Below, piece by piece: positions 6,532 through 13,539 of a stretch of DNA of 16,257 nucleotides. Origin of the DNA: Armatimonadota bacterium (GTDB lineage: Bacteria; Armatimonadota; JAAZEB01); the NCBI GenBank assembly GCA_012841485.1, contig DUUU01000309.1, forward strand, positions 1-16,257, given 5' to 3'. The translations under genes were made by a program, and so were the position numbers. The notes under the pieces are model-generated. The model worked only from the letters and a program-made list of their open reading frames with translations, did not search any database and was not told where the DNA came from. Each line of letters opens with the position of its first letter. The first letter of the stretch is position 1.

Positions 6532-9500
6532 CTATGGCTGGACTGGAAACGCCGTGACGCTGCCCTTCGCAGTCGCCAGCACGACGGCCGGGCCGGCAGG
6601 CGTTTGCAGGAGGCCACTCTTCACTGGCGTGCCGGAGACGCGGCCGGACTGAACCGGCGTGCCCTTGGCATCCAGGACGACGACCGAGCCGTCATCGCAG
6701 CCGACGATGATGCGCGGGGCCTGACCGACCGCTATCATCACAGCCGGCGGGCTTGGCAGCCGGCGCGACCACACCTTGCGGCACTGGTGATCGAGAGCGA
6801 CCACAAGGCCACTGGAAGTGGCGGCCAGGATCTCTTTCTTGCCATCGCCATCCAGGTCGGCCACCTCCAGATCACGCATGTTCTTCGTGGGGATCGCGGC
6901 GCCAGGCCCGAAACTGGCATCGTAGAGCGCCGTGCCATCCTCTTTCCAGACGGTGACCCGGTTCCAGGTGCCGTTGATCTCGCTCACCACCTCGCGCACG
7001 CCATCACCATCCAGATCCTCGTGGAAGAGGTGCGAGCGGTTCATGCTGGCCCACCCGCCCACATAGGTGGCGCCCGCGGGCACGGTATGGAAGCCACCCC
7101 GGACCACGGAGAGCGTCTTGCTGTTGACGATTTGCAGGTGCGCGCCGTCGGTGATGCTGCGCCCCACCGCCAGATTGCGACTGCCCTCGGGACCCGGGAG
7201 AATCCGGAAGAGCGAGCCGGTGCCCCAGAAGACGGGCAGCCGCTTCACGAGCTTGCCCGCTTCATCGAGGATCTCCAGGGTGCAGGCGCTCCCTACGAAG
7301 AGCTGCGTCTTCCCCTGCATCCCCGGCACGGCACCCTCTTCGACGAACGCCCCGCTGTCCAGACCATGGATCCCCTCGTGCCCAGGGGCCGACTTGAACC
7401 AGTACTGCTTCGCGGCGCGAAAGACCGCCGGATCCATCACCGAGACGAAGACCCACTTGCGCTGGCCCCGCTCGTCGAAGGCGATCACCTTCTCATCGGT
7501 GCAGCCGGCCACAAGGAGGCGTGTCTCTGGCCACCAGTGGAGCACCCGGATCGGGCCGTCGGTCTCCATGCGGCGGATTTCCCGGCCGCCGGCATCGAGG
7601 ACGTGAACCGTCTTCCCCTCGGCCGCGTAGACCACCGGGCCGGCCTCGGTCGCAACGGTCACCAGGTCTACGACCTTGCTCCCCACGCTCGCCGTGAAGT
7701 GCTCCTTCAAGGGGGGCAGCACGGGCGCGGGAGCCATGCCCGCCGCAAGGTCCGCCCGCAGTGCCTCGCCCTTTGCCAGAACGCGTGCGAGCTGCGCAGA
7801 GAGGGCGGTCTGCGCCGCAGGAGCGGGCTTCGCGCCCTCGATGTGATGGCGGCCAGCCGCCAGGAGGAGCGTGGCCCGCCCGGCCTCGCCGGCCTCCAGC
7901 TTTGCCGGTTTCCCATCCAGGGTCACGCTCGCGCCCGGCGCGAGCGCCAGAGCAAGCCGGGTCTCCTTTTCAGCGGCCAGATGGAGCGTGCCCACGCCGA
8001 AGTCCCAGTCCAGATCGACGGGCTCGCTCGCCGTGACCAGTGGAGCGGTTCCCCCGGCGCTGAGGAGCGCGCGCCCGAAGAGGTGGTCCTCGGCGACCAC
8101 GGCAAGCTCCGCGCGGGTACCCTCGTACTCGCCGGTGACGGCCACGGCTTTCACCCCATCGCCGAGCGAAAGCGCCGCCGCGTTATCCGCGATCCGGTCG
8201 CAACGGAGGTTCGTGGCCGGTGCCAGGAGGTGGAAGAAGATGCGATGCTGCCCCTTCTTCACGGTGCCCTGCCACTCCAGGGTGGTCACGCCCGCGGCCG
8301 TGCGTGCCGACACCGGGTCGGAGCTACGGATCTCGTAGGCGGTGGGGCCGCCGCCGGTCGCGGCAGGCGCGCCCTTGGGGCGAAGGCTGAGCCCGGCGAG
8401 ACCGATGTTGCACTTCTCCGCGCCGGCATGCCTTCCTGTCACCTGAACGCGCAGGCGGTGCTCGCCCGGGGCAAGTGACTGCTGCCCGAGCAACACGCGC
8501 ATCGGCTGGACCCCCGAGGCATAGGTGTCGATCTCATCCCCGGCAGGCTTGCCGTCGATCAGGCAGCGCACCTTGCCACGGTCACTGTAGCCGAGAAAAT
8601 CGGCATACACTTCGCCAGAGAACGCCTCTTGGAGCGTGAAAGCCATCTCTAGCCACTGCCCTGCCTCCGTAGCCCGCAGCAGGACGATACCCAGGTCGTT
8701 GAGGCGCACCAGATGGTCTGGGCCCGCCGGCTCGCTGTTGACGCGGGACTGCAGAGCGCGGACCGCCTGCCACCCGGCCGGCAGTGCCGAAACCGCGGGC
8801 GCCGGGATGCGGATCGCGCCGGTCTTTGCCTGCCAGCCACCGCCGCTCGTCTCCCAAAGCGTCTGCACCTCAATGTTCTCGCTGTCGGTGCGGAAAGCAA
8901 GGTCATCCACCACGAGGGCATAGCGGCCAACGCGTTGCGCCAGGCTTCTTCGCCAGTTGCAGTAGGCGGCGTTGGGCACTTCGCCCACGGCGGCGGCCGT
9001 CTCGCCCACGACGCCGTGGTAACGGAGCGCCGCGTCCATGGCGATCTTTGCCTCCACGAGCCCGTCAGCGCGAGTGAGCACCTGGTTGCGGTATCCCTTC
9101 AGGAGGGTCGCGCCATTCAAGCGCAGCTCCAGGAGGGCGAAGGCATGGTAAGGGTTGCGCGAGGCGCCGTTGTAGCCGTCGAGGAGGATGAAATCGCCGC
9201 TCGCGTCCGGGGTGCTTCGGAAGCTGGCGAAGTAGAACGACTCCTCGTGCTTGAAGCCGTTGCCCCGGTGCAGCCAGCAGGGGAGCGGCAGCCGGTTGAC
9301 ACTCCATTTGCCGGCAAGATCTGCGGGCGGGACCGGCTTCAGGCGGTCGTTCGGCCAGAAAGACTGCCCCAGGCGGAAGATGCTCGTATCCAGGCCCATC
9401 CGGTCGCGGTAATGGAGCCAGCGCCCATCCTGGGTGAGGTAGGCCGCCTTGTGCAAATAGTCGAGGGCGGCGTAGTTGAGCGCCCAGTCGGGCACCATCC

Positions 9501-11268
9501 CTGAGATGAGCATCTCCTGACCACGCAGCAGCTCGGGCAGCGCGCCGCTCTCCAATGGGCGGCGGTCGCCATCGAGAAGCATGAAGGTTAGGATGGGCGC
9601 CGTGGCCGTGCTGTACCAGTAGAGGTTGTCTGCTTCGCCGATCACCCAGGCGTGCGAGTGCAGGGGAGAGAAAGCCCATCGTGCGCCCTCGATGCACTGC
9701 TCCCAGATGCGGTCTGGATAGTCTTTCTGAAAATAGCGGCCGAGGCAGTAGAGAGAGACCGCCGACCACTGCCCGTGCCGCGTGCCAACCGCCGAAGGCG
9801 TCCGCGTCAAGCGATAGATGCCCTCATCCTTACGGTGGTTCAACTGCCGGGCGAAGGCGTTCGTGACGCGCAGGCGCTCTTCATCGGTGAAGACCGGGCT
9901 CTCCTCGATCAGGTCCCAGTAGAGCACCATCAGGTGGGCATTATAGTGGTACGGGCCGGCAAGGGGATCGTTCTTATTCTCGATCCGTTCCTCATCGATC
10001 CGGGTGATCTCTTCCAACGCCTTCTTATCGGGGAAGGCGAGGCGGATCGCCTCCCGGGCATGGAAGGGATCGCCGGTCATGTAGTACATCGCCATCCGCT
10101 TGCTGATGCTGTTCCACCCGAAGTAGCCGACCGAGCGGTAGTTTCGCGATGCCTCCCACGTCTCGAACGCCGCCAGATCCTTGGGCACGGTGATCCCCTT
10201 GCCGAGGCGGATCTCCATCAGCCAGCCGAGAGCGAGGCTGCCTTGCTTGCCGTCCGCCTGGCGGATCTTGGCGATGAGGGCATCCGCAGCGGCGGAGACG
10301 CCGGGGGCATCACTGCCGCCCGCGAAGATCACGTTGTGCCCGCCGCCGAACGGGTTATGGAGCGAGCGCACCTCATACCCGCCCGGCCCGGGATAGCGGA
10401 GGTCGGTCAGCGTGAAGTAGCGGTTATACAGCTCCTCAATCGCGCGGTTGGTGGAGCGGTTGCCGAGGAGGATGAGGTGCCCCCGGATCGGCACCGCTGC
10501 TTCCGGCGCATCGTCGCCGACAATCGGGACGCGCGTTCCGGTCACTTGTTGGATCGCCTGCTGGATCCGGGCCGCATCACGCTGATGCGCCGCCGGCGCC
10601 ACGATGGTTGCCACCGGCCGGCCCTCTTTCACCAGGTCCGTCGTGAGATGGAGCGGCTTCAGCTTCGTGTATTGCGGTGGCACCGGATCGGGAGGCGGCG
10701 GAGCCGGCGGCGCGACTCCCGAGACAAGCTCCACGCTATCGACGAGGAGGCGCGGCGTGGGAGCGCGATGGGTGTAGAGGTAGACCATCGCCTGCTTGGT
10801 GCCCTCCGGGGCCGTGGCCTTCACTGAAACCGTGTTGAACGCAAACTCGCTCTTGGCGGCCAAACCCGTTTGCTCAAACTTGCCCGAGGGCAGAAACCGG
10901 AGCTGCAGATAGGCGCCAGCCGAGAGCGCGCCGGGAACACCGCGCACGCGCGCCGTGGCCTGATAGGTCAGACCGGGCGTCGCCGGCACCGTCTGGGTGA
11001 TGCCGAGCTCGGTGCCGGGGTCGCCATCCTCGATCCGCAGCGCCTTGGCCCCTGAATCGGCCGTGTCGACGAGCACGAGGCGTTGGCCTTTCCCGCCTCC
11101 AGCGTATTGGCTCCATCCTTTGGGGACGCCGTTGGCGTCGATCCCCTCCTCGAAGGAGGGGTTACGCAGAAGATTCTCGGAGACCGCCGCGCTCGCCGGC
11201 ACGCAGATGGATGCCGTCGCCGCTAGAAGGGAAATGAGGAGGTAGAGATAGCGCATCAGCTCTTCCAT
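6532..11268 (-). CDS. Large secreted multidomain protein: sugar-binding-like, polysaccharide-lyase-like toroid, beta-propeller
   Basis: A 1578-residue exported protein. A signal peptide (about 1-28) ends at ASA-A. A jelly-roll sugar-binding-like domain (about 30-180, NLLRNPSFEEG start, CBM4/9 style) is followed by a proline-rich linker (about 186-196). A GH67/GH20 N-terminal-like alpha/beta domain (about 200-350) leads into a helical toroid (about 365-690), then a beta-sandwich starting near NPYHAFALLELRLNG (about 703). That order is typical of heparinase II/III-like and alginate-lyase-like enzymes. The last ~390 residues look like a beta-propeller with two Ca-type DLDGDG motifs (about 1417 and 1469). 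The ATG at 11268 is chosen because AAGGAG is 9 nt upstream; ATG codons at 11292 and 11256 are alternatives. A role in binding and cleaving an acidic polysaccharide is inferred; the substrate is unknown. Single-gene unit, with no clear promoter found. Confidence 0.82.
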   Translation of the reverse strand: MEELMRYLYLLISLLAATASICVPASAAVSENLLRNPSFEEGIDANGVPKGWSQYAGGGKGQRLVLVDTADSGAKALRIEDGDPGTELGITQTVPATPGLTYQATARVRGVPGALSAGAYLQLRFLPSGKFEQTGLAAKSEFAFNTVSVKATAPEGTKQAMVYLYTHRAPTPRLLVDSVELVSGVAPPAPPPPDPVPPQYTKLKPLHLTTDLVKEGRPVATIVAPAAHQRDAARIQQAIQQVTGTRVPIVGDDAPEAAVPIRGHLILLGNRSTNRAIEELYNRYFTLTDLRYPGPGGYEVRSLHNPFGGGHNVIFAGGSDAPGVSAAADALIAKIRQADGKQGSLALGWLMEIRLGKGITVPKDLAAFETWEASRNYRSVGYFGWNSISKRMAMYYMTGDPFHAREAIRLAFPDKKALEEITRIDEERIENKNDPLAGPYHYNAHLMVLYWDLIEESPVFTDEERLRVTNAFARQLNHRKDEGIYRLTRTPSAVGTRHGQWSAVSLYCLGRYFQKDYPDRIWEQCIEGARWAFSPLHSHAWVIGEADNLYWYSTATAPILTFMLLDGDRRPLESGALPELLRGQEMLISGMVPDWALNYAALDYLHKAAYLTQDGRWLHYRDRMGLDTSIFRLGQSFWPNDRLKPVPPADLAGKWSVNRLPLPCWLHRGNGFKHEESFYFASFRSTPDASGDFILLDGYNGASRNPYHAFALLELRLNGATLLKGYRNQVLTRADGLVEAKIAMDAALRYHGVVGETAAAVGEVPNAAYCNWRRSLAQRVGRYALVVDDLAFRTDSENIEVQTLWETSGGGWQAKTGAIRIPAPAVSALPAGWQAVRALQSRVNSEPAGPDHLVRLNDLGIVLLRATEAGQWLEMAFTLQEAFSGEVYADFLGYSDRGKVRCLIDGKPAGDEIDTYASGVQPMRVLLGQQSLAPGEHRLRVQVTGRHAGAEKCNIGLAGLSLRPKGAPAATGGGPTAYEIRSSDPVSARTAAGVTTLEWQGTVKKGQHRIFFHLLAPATNLRCDRIADNAAALSLGDGVKAVAVTGEYEGTRAELAVVAEDHLFGRALLSAGGTAPLVTASEPVDLDWDFGVGTLHLAAEKETRLALALAPGASVTLDGKPAKLEAGEAGRATLLLAAGRHHIEGAKPAPAAQTALSAQLARVLAKGEALRADLAAGMAPAPVLPPLKEHFTASVGSKVVDLVTVATEAGPVVYAAEGKTVHVLDAGGREIRRMETDGPIRVLHWWPETRLLVAGCTDEKVIAFDERGQRKWVFVSVMDPAVFRAAKQYWFKSAPGHEGIHGLDSGAFVEEGAVPGMQGKTQLFVGSACTLEILDEAGKLVKRLPVFWGTGSLFRILPGPEGSRNLAVGRSITDGAHLQIVNSKTLSVVRGGFHTVPAGATYVGGWASMNRSHLFHEDLDGDGVREVVSEINGTWNRVTVWKEDGTALYDASFGPGAAIPTKNMRDLEVADLDGDGKKEILAATSSGLVVALDHQCRKVWSRRLPSPPAVMIAVGQAPRIIVGCDDGSVVVLDAKGTPVQSGRVSGTPVKSGLLQTPAGPAVVLATAKGSVTAFPVQP

Positions 11269-11336
11269 GGGCAGCAACTCCTTGCAAGGCATGCCTGGTT
11301 ATTCTCGACGAGCCCTGTCCCTCCCTGCCTGAGATG

Positions 11337-11365
11337 TTTACGCTCCCGGATGGATGTGGTATAAT
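11337..11365 (+). promoter_or_regulatory. Extended -10 promoter feeding the cyclic di-AMP riboswitch
   Basis: A perfect TATAAT (11360-11365) preceded by TGG (extended -10) lies 17 bp after TTTACG (11337-11342, 4 of 6 to the -35 consensus). Transcription should begin near 11372. It points away from the large secreted-protein gene and into the riboswitch, as expected for a leader RNA. Confidence 0.75.
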
Positions 11366-11377
11366 CGCAGAGTATTC

Positions 11378-11398
11378 GCCGGGCCCGACACGCCCGGC
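11378..11398 (+). other. 5'-end hairpin of the riboswitch leader
   Basis: GCCGGGC (11378-11384) and GCCCGGC (11392-11398) form a perfect 7-bp stem with a 7-nt loop, starting about 6 nt from the predicted transcript start. GCCGGGC is also perfectly complementary to the 5' arm of the downstream terminator (GCCCGGC at 11656-11662), so the two could compete. Confidence 0.45.
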
Positions 11399-11424
11399 AG
11401 ACAGGTTCATAGTGGATCGTGTGA

Positions 11425-11536
11425 CGCCGGCCGAATTTCCAGATAGGGAAAACGGGGGAACCACTGTACCGGGGCGTGCCCTGCTGCGGCAGGGCGGGTA
11501 CTCTTCGCCCGAGCCCGTCAGCTAACCCCGTAGGCG
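11425..11536 (+). promoter_or_regulatory. ydaO-yuaA cyclic di-AMP riboswitch
   Basis: The strongest match is the 3' block CCCGAGCCCGTCAGCTAACC (11508-11527) followed by CCGTAGGCG. This is the hallmark of the ydaO-yuaA motif (RF00379), whose known consensus contains CCCGA-UCCGUCAGCUAACCUCGUAAGCG. The closing stem CGCC (11425-11428) pairs with GGCG (11533-11536). The internal ACGGGGGAACCACT and CCGGGGCG segments match the conserved GGGGGACCCA and GGGGUG parts. A peripheral hairpin has 7 bp (11478-11484 with 11489-11495). Known members bind cyclic di-AMP and usually switch expression off by transcription termination. Promoter, orientation and a downstream terminator all fit the plus strand. The controlled genes are probably the STAS gene and possibly the exported enzymes after it, which is inference. 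Confidence 0.92.
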
Positions 11537-11548
11537 GAAAGAAGAGCC

Positions 11549-11568
11549 GCAAGCGTTAGAACGCTTGC
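11549..11568 (+). other. Hairpin directly after the riboswitch aptamer
   Basis: GCAAGCGT (11549-11556) and ACGCTTGC (11561-11568) form a perfect 8-bp stem with a TAGA loop, 12 nt after the aptamer's closing stem. The closing-stem strand GGCGG could alternatively pair with CCGC at 11547-11550, so this segment may belong to the expression platform. Confidence 0.4.
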
Positions 11569-11655
11569 CTGGGCGTGACGTGACACCGCGGCTGCGGCCG
11601 TGGCGTATGCTCGCCGACATGACGCAAAGCATCGCCCCGCGCGCTCTTTCTTCCT

Positions 11656-11678
11656 GCCCGGCACCACCGGGCTTTTTT
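11656..11678 (+). terminator. Intrinsic terminator downstream of the riboswitch
   Basis: GCCCGG (11656-11661), loop CACCA and CCGGGC (11667-11672), followed by six T residues (11673-11678), make a textbook rho-independent terminator. It is the only hairpin with a real T-run among the hairpins listed in this window. It lies 120 nt after the aptamer and before the STAS gene, as expected for a transcription-termination expression platform. Confidence 0.85.
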
Positions 11679-11712
11679 GTTGCCGGCCACACGGACGTGG
11701 GGCAGCACACCC

Positions 11713-11736
11713 CAGGGAGGACAAAGGTCCCCCCTG
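11713..11736 (+). other. Long hairpin past the terminator
   Basis: CAGGGAGGAC (11713-11722) and GTCCCCCCTG (11727-11736) make a 10-bp stem with a single A-C mismatch and an AAAG tetraloop. It lies in the 228-nt gap between the terminator and the STAS start codon. No gene is seen there. Confidence 0.4.
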
Positions 11737-11738
11737 AA

Positions 11739-11811
11739 GTTCGTCTGCCTGGCGCAAAGAAGGGCTGGGATCTGCCGATAGGAGTCCAGAGAGGCGCAGG
11801 CAGGCTTGAAC
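11739..11811 (+). other. Possible structured RNA element upstream of the STAS gene
   Basis: GTTC (11739-11742) and TGCCTGGCGC (11746-11755) face GCGCAGGCA (11794-11802) and GAAC (11808-11811). They form a long paired stem with one bulged base, and a small CTGG/CCAG hairpin sits inside. I recognise no RNA family. It may be a 5' untranslated structure controlling the STAS gene. Confidence 0.3.
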
Positions 11812-11906
11812 ATCGTGGGTCGGGCGAACGTCCCCATACCGGGCAATCATTCAGATGCACCCGCCCGGCAGGCCCTGACCAGAGTCTTGGAGAGGACTGG
11901 CGCAGC

Positions 11907-12269
11907 ATGCTGAAGACGCGACCGCGGTCTCCTCTGTTTGAGGCGCGGGTGGCCGAGTGCGAAGAGGGCACCTGTCTGGTCGAGTGTAGGGGCGAAGTGG
12001 ATATCGAGAGCGCCCCCAAGTTCCGTGCCGCCCTCGATGAGGGTCTGGAGAAGGCAACGCGCCGGCTGGTGCTTGACCTGCGCGGCGTCTCCTTTATGGA
12101 TAGCGTGGGTGTCGGGCACATCGTGGGCGCCTATAAGCGCCTGCACCGGGGGGCCCGGCTCCAAATCTGCACCGATAACGATCACATCCGCATGCTCCTG
12201 GAGATCGCCGGTCTGCATGGCGTCTCCAGTGTGCACCGGAGTAAGGAGGAGGCACTCGCGGTGCTTTGA
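11907..12269 (+). CDS. STAS-domain anti-sigma-factor antagonist (SpoIIAA/RsbV-like)
   Basis: A 120-residue single-domain STAS protein. In this family the unphosphorylated form binds the RsbW-type kinase and frees its partner; the kinase inactivates it by phosphorylating a serine. The phosphorylation loop is RGVSFMDSVGVG, with Ser66 aligned to SpoIIAA Ser58 (FMDSSGLGV). LVECRGEVDIESAPKF at about 24-39 fits the usual first strand and helix. The ATG at 11907 is chosen because GGAGAGG (11889-11895) is upstream and the length fits; the reading frame stays open to about 11565, but that part crosses the terminator and looks non-coding. It lies after a cyclic di-AMP riboswitch and terminator, with no kinase or phosphatase beside it. 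The kinase at 4380-4820 and the phosphatase at 255-2252 are the obvious candidate partners. Confidence 0.92.
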   Translation: MLKTRPRSPLFEARVAECEEGTCLVECRGEVDIESAPKFRAALDEGLEKATRRLVLDLRGVSFMDSVGVGHIVGAYKRLHRGARLQICTDNDHIRMLLEIAGLHGVSSVHRSKEEALAVL

Positions 12270-12285
12270 GCGGGCTCTTGCCCGC
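12270..12285 (+). terminator. Short hairpin at the end of the STAS gene
   Basis: GCGGGC (12270-12275) and GCCCGC (12280-12285) form a 6-bp stem with a TCTT loop, immediately after the STAS stop codon. No T-run follows, so read-through into the next gene is likely. The stretch up to 12450 contains no gene I can support. Confidence 0.35.
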
Positions 12286-12450
12286 CCATCCATCCGCAGA
12301 GAACCCGAGAGAAGCGCATGAGCCAGACCGGGGGCCGGGGGCAACGCCTGTTTTACGCCAAGAGGAGACCTTCCATGCCATGGCGGTCATCGTGCAGGCA
12401 CGCATTTGGTACCCCCCTTGCCTCTGAGAGGTGGGAAGGAGTGTGGGGCA

Positions 12451-13332
12451 ATGGGAGTGCGAAGAACGGTCCGTCTAGCTGGCATCATGCTGCTGGGGTT
12501 ACTTCCGGGAGTCCACGCCGACCGCTCGAGCGTCGTCTACGAGAGAAAGGTCATCCTGGGGCTCCCGGTCAATGTCATCACGGTCAACCTCAATGACCCT
12601 GATGTGTGCGTCACCGCCGCCATTGCCAAGGGCGGCATCGGCACCTCCGAGGATTTCAAGTCGCTCATCAACCGCGTCCACCCTGCCGCCGCCATCACAG
12701 GCACTTTCTTCGACACGCGTTCCCTGCTCCCCGTAGGCGACATCGTCGTCGCAGGGCAACAGGTACACCAGGGCATGGTGGGAACCGGCGTCGCCTTTTC
12801 CGGGAACCGCATCGAGTTCGTGCCCCTCAGCACAGGGCGCAAAGAGGATTGGGCCCCCTATGAGATGGTCCTGTGCGCCGGCCCCTGGCTGGTCAAGAAC
12901 GGGATACGCACTGTGCGCCCCTGGGCCGAGGGCTTCCACGACCGATCCCTCTACGCCCGCCGGCCGCGCGCGGCCATCGGGCTGACGAAATACAATAAGC
13001 TGCTGCTAGTTACCATCGACCGGCCGGTCTACTACACGCACGTCAGCAAGGTGATGAAGGCGCTGGGGGCCGTGAACGCCCTGGGGATGGATGGCGGCTC
13101 CTCGACGGCGCTCTCTATCCGCGGGCGGATTATCAGCAAGCCGAGCCGGCGCCTGACGAACGTGCTTCTTGTGTATGACAAGCCACAGGCCTACGAGCGC
13201 GCCATCGCCCGCAACCGCCTGGTGCCGAATCTGCGCCGCAAGCCGGTGGCCCCACTGGCACCACTGGGGGATGCCCTACACCCGCCCGTCAACTCCCCTC
13301 TCATGGAGGTCTTCATCGAGCCGGCCGGTTGA
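12451..13332 (+). CDS. Secreted phosphodiester glycosidase family protein (NAGPA domain)
   Basis: A 293-residue exported protein of the phosphodiester glycosidase family (PF09992), related to the mammalian uncovering enzyme. Bacterial members are thought to act on envelope sugars. A signal peptide (about 1-22) ends at VHA. Family blocks are visible in order: AAITGTFFD with a downstream G-DIVVAG, a basic RRPRAAIGLTKYNKLLLVTIDR stretch, and the signature ALGMDGGSSTAL that corresponds to the family's N-LDGGGSTT block. TGTFFD replaces the usual N-G-FF form. The ATG at 12451 has AAGGAG 9 nt upstream; the frame extends back to a TTG at 12406 without support. It follows the STAS gene by 181 nt on the same strand, so it may share the riboswitch-controlled transcript. 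The exact substrate is unknown. Confidence 0.87.
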   Translation: MGVRRTVRLAGIMLLGLLPGVHADRSSVVYERKVILGLPVNVITVNLNDPDVCVTAAIAKGGIGTSEDFKSLINRVHPAAAITGTFFDTRSLLPVGDIVVAGQQVHQGMVGTGVAFSGNRIEFVPLSTGRKEDWAPYEMVLCAGPWLVKNGIRTVRPWAEGFHDRSLYARRPRAAIGLTKYNKLLLVTIDRPVYYTHVSKVMKALGAVNALGMDGGSSTALSIRGRIISKPSRRLTNVLLVYDKPQAYERAIARNRLVPNLRRKPVAPLAPLGDALHPPVNSPLMEVFIEPAG

Positions 13333-13379
13333 GACCGCGCGCCGGCGTCGATACCACGGATGGAGAGGGCTACCCACAC

Positions 13380-13402
13380 GCGCGGAGCTAGAAGCTCCGC
13401 GC
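13380..13402 (+). terminator. Perfect 10-bp hairpin after the NAGPA gene
   Basis: GCGCGGAGCT (13380-13389) and AGCTCCGCGC (13393-13402) form a perfect stem with a 3-nt AGA loop. TGCTTCTC follows, which is only weakly T-rich. It is a likely terminator or processing site between the glycosidase gene and the next gene. Confidence 0.55.
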
Positions 13403-13461
13403 TGCTTCTCATCCCAACCACGCCGTTCTGAGAGGCCCGGGAACCTGCCGCTTGCCTCCAG

Positions 13462-13482
13462 GCGCTCCCCCAAGAGGAGCGC
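13462..13482 (+). other. Second hairpin before the CBM9-like gene
   Basis: GCGCTCC (13462-13468) and GGAGCGC (13476-13482) form a 7-bp stem with a 7-nt loop, about 57 nt before the next start codon. I see no promoter between the hairpins, so the next gene may depend on read-through. Confidence 0.35.
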
Positions 13483-13539
13483 GCCTCCTCCCCGCCGAAC
13501 AGGAGGGCACCGTTCGGTTTGCAGAGGAGGAGAGGCCCG

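Noticed and set aside
6487..8478. Long 663-codon open frame on the plus strand
   Set aside because: It lies fully antisense to the large secreted-protein gene. Its translation is rich in R, G, H and A without domains, as expected of high-GC shadow frames.
9652..10827. 391-codon plus-strand frame
   Set aside because: Antisense shadow of the large secreted-protein gene, with low-complexity composition.
11612..11640. GACGCAAAGC resembling part of a cyclic di-GMP (GEMM) riboswitch
   Set aside because: The rest of the GEMM core, such as GGCAAACC and the second stem, is absent. The match is too short to support a call.
11565..11906. In-frame upstream extension of the STAS gene
   Set aside because: It starts with TTG, crosses the intrinsic terminator and has non-protein-like composition. 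The ATG at 11907 has a Shine-Dalgarno site and family-typical length.
12318..12596. 92-codon frame between the STAS and NAGPA genes
   Set aside because: It overlaps the start of the NAGPA gene out of frame and has shadow-like composition. A 15-codon frame starting at 12374 was also considered as a leader peptide but has poor ribosome-binding spacing.
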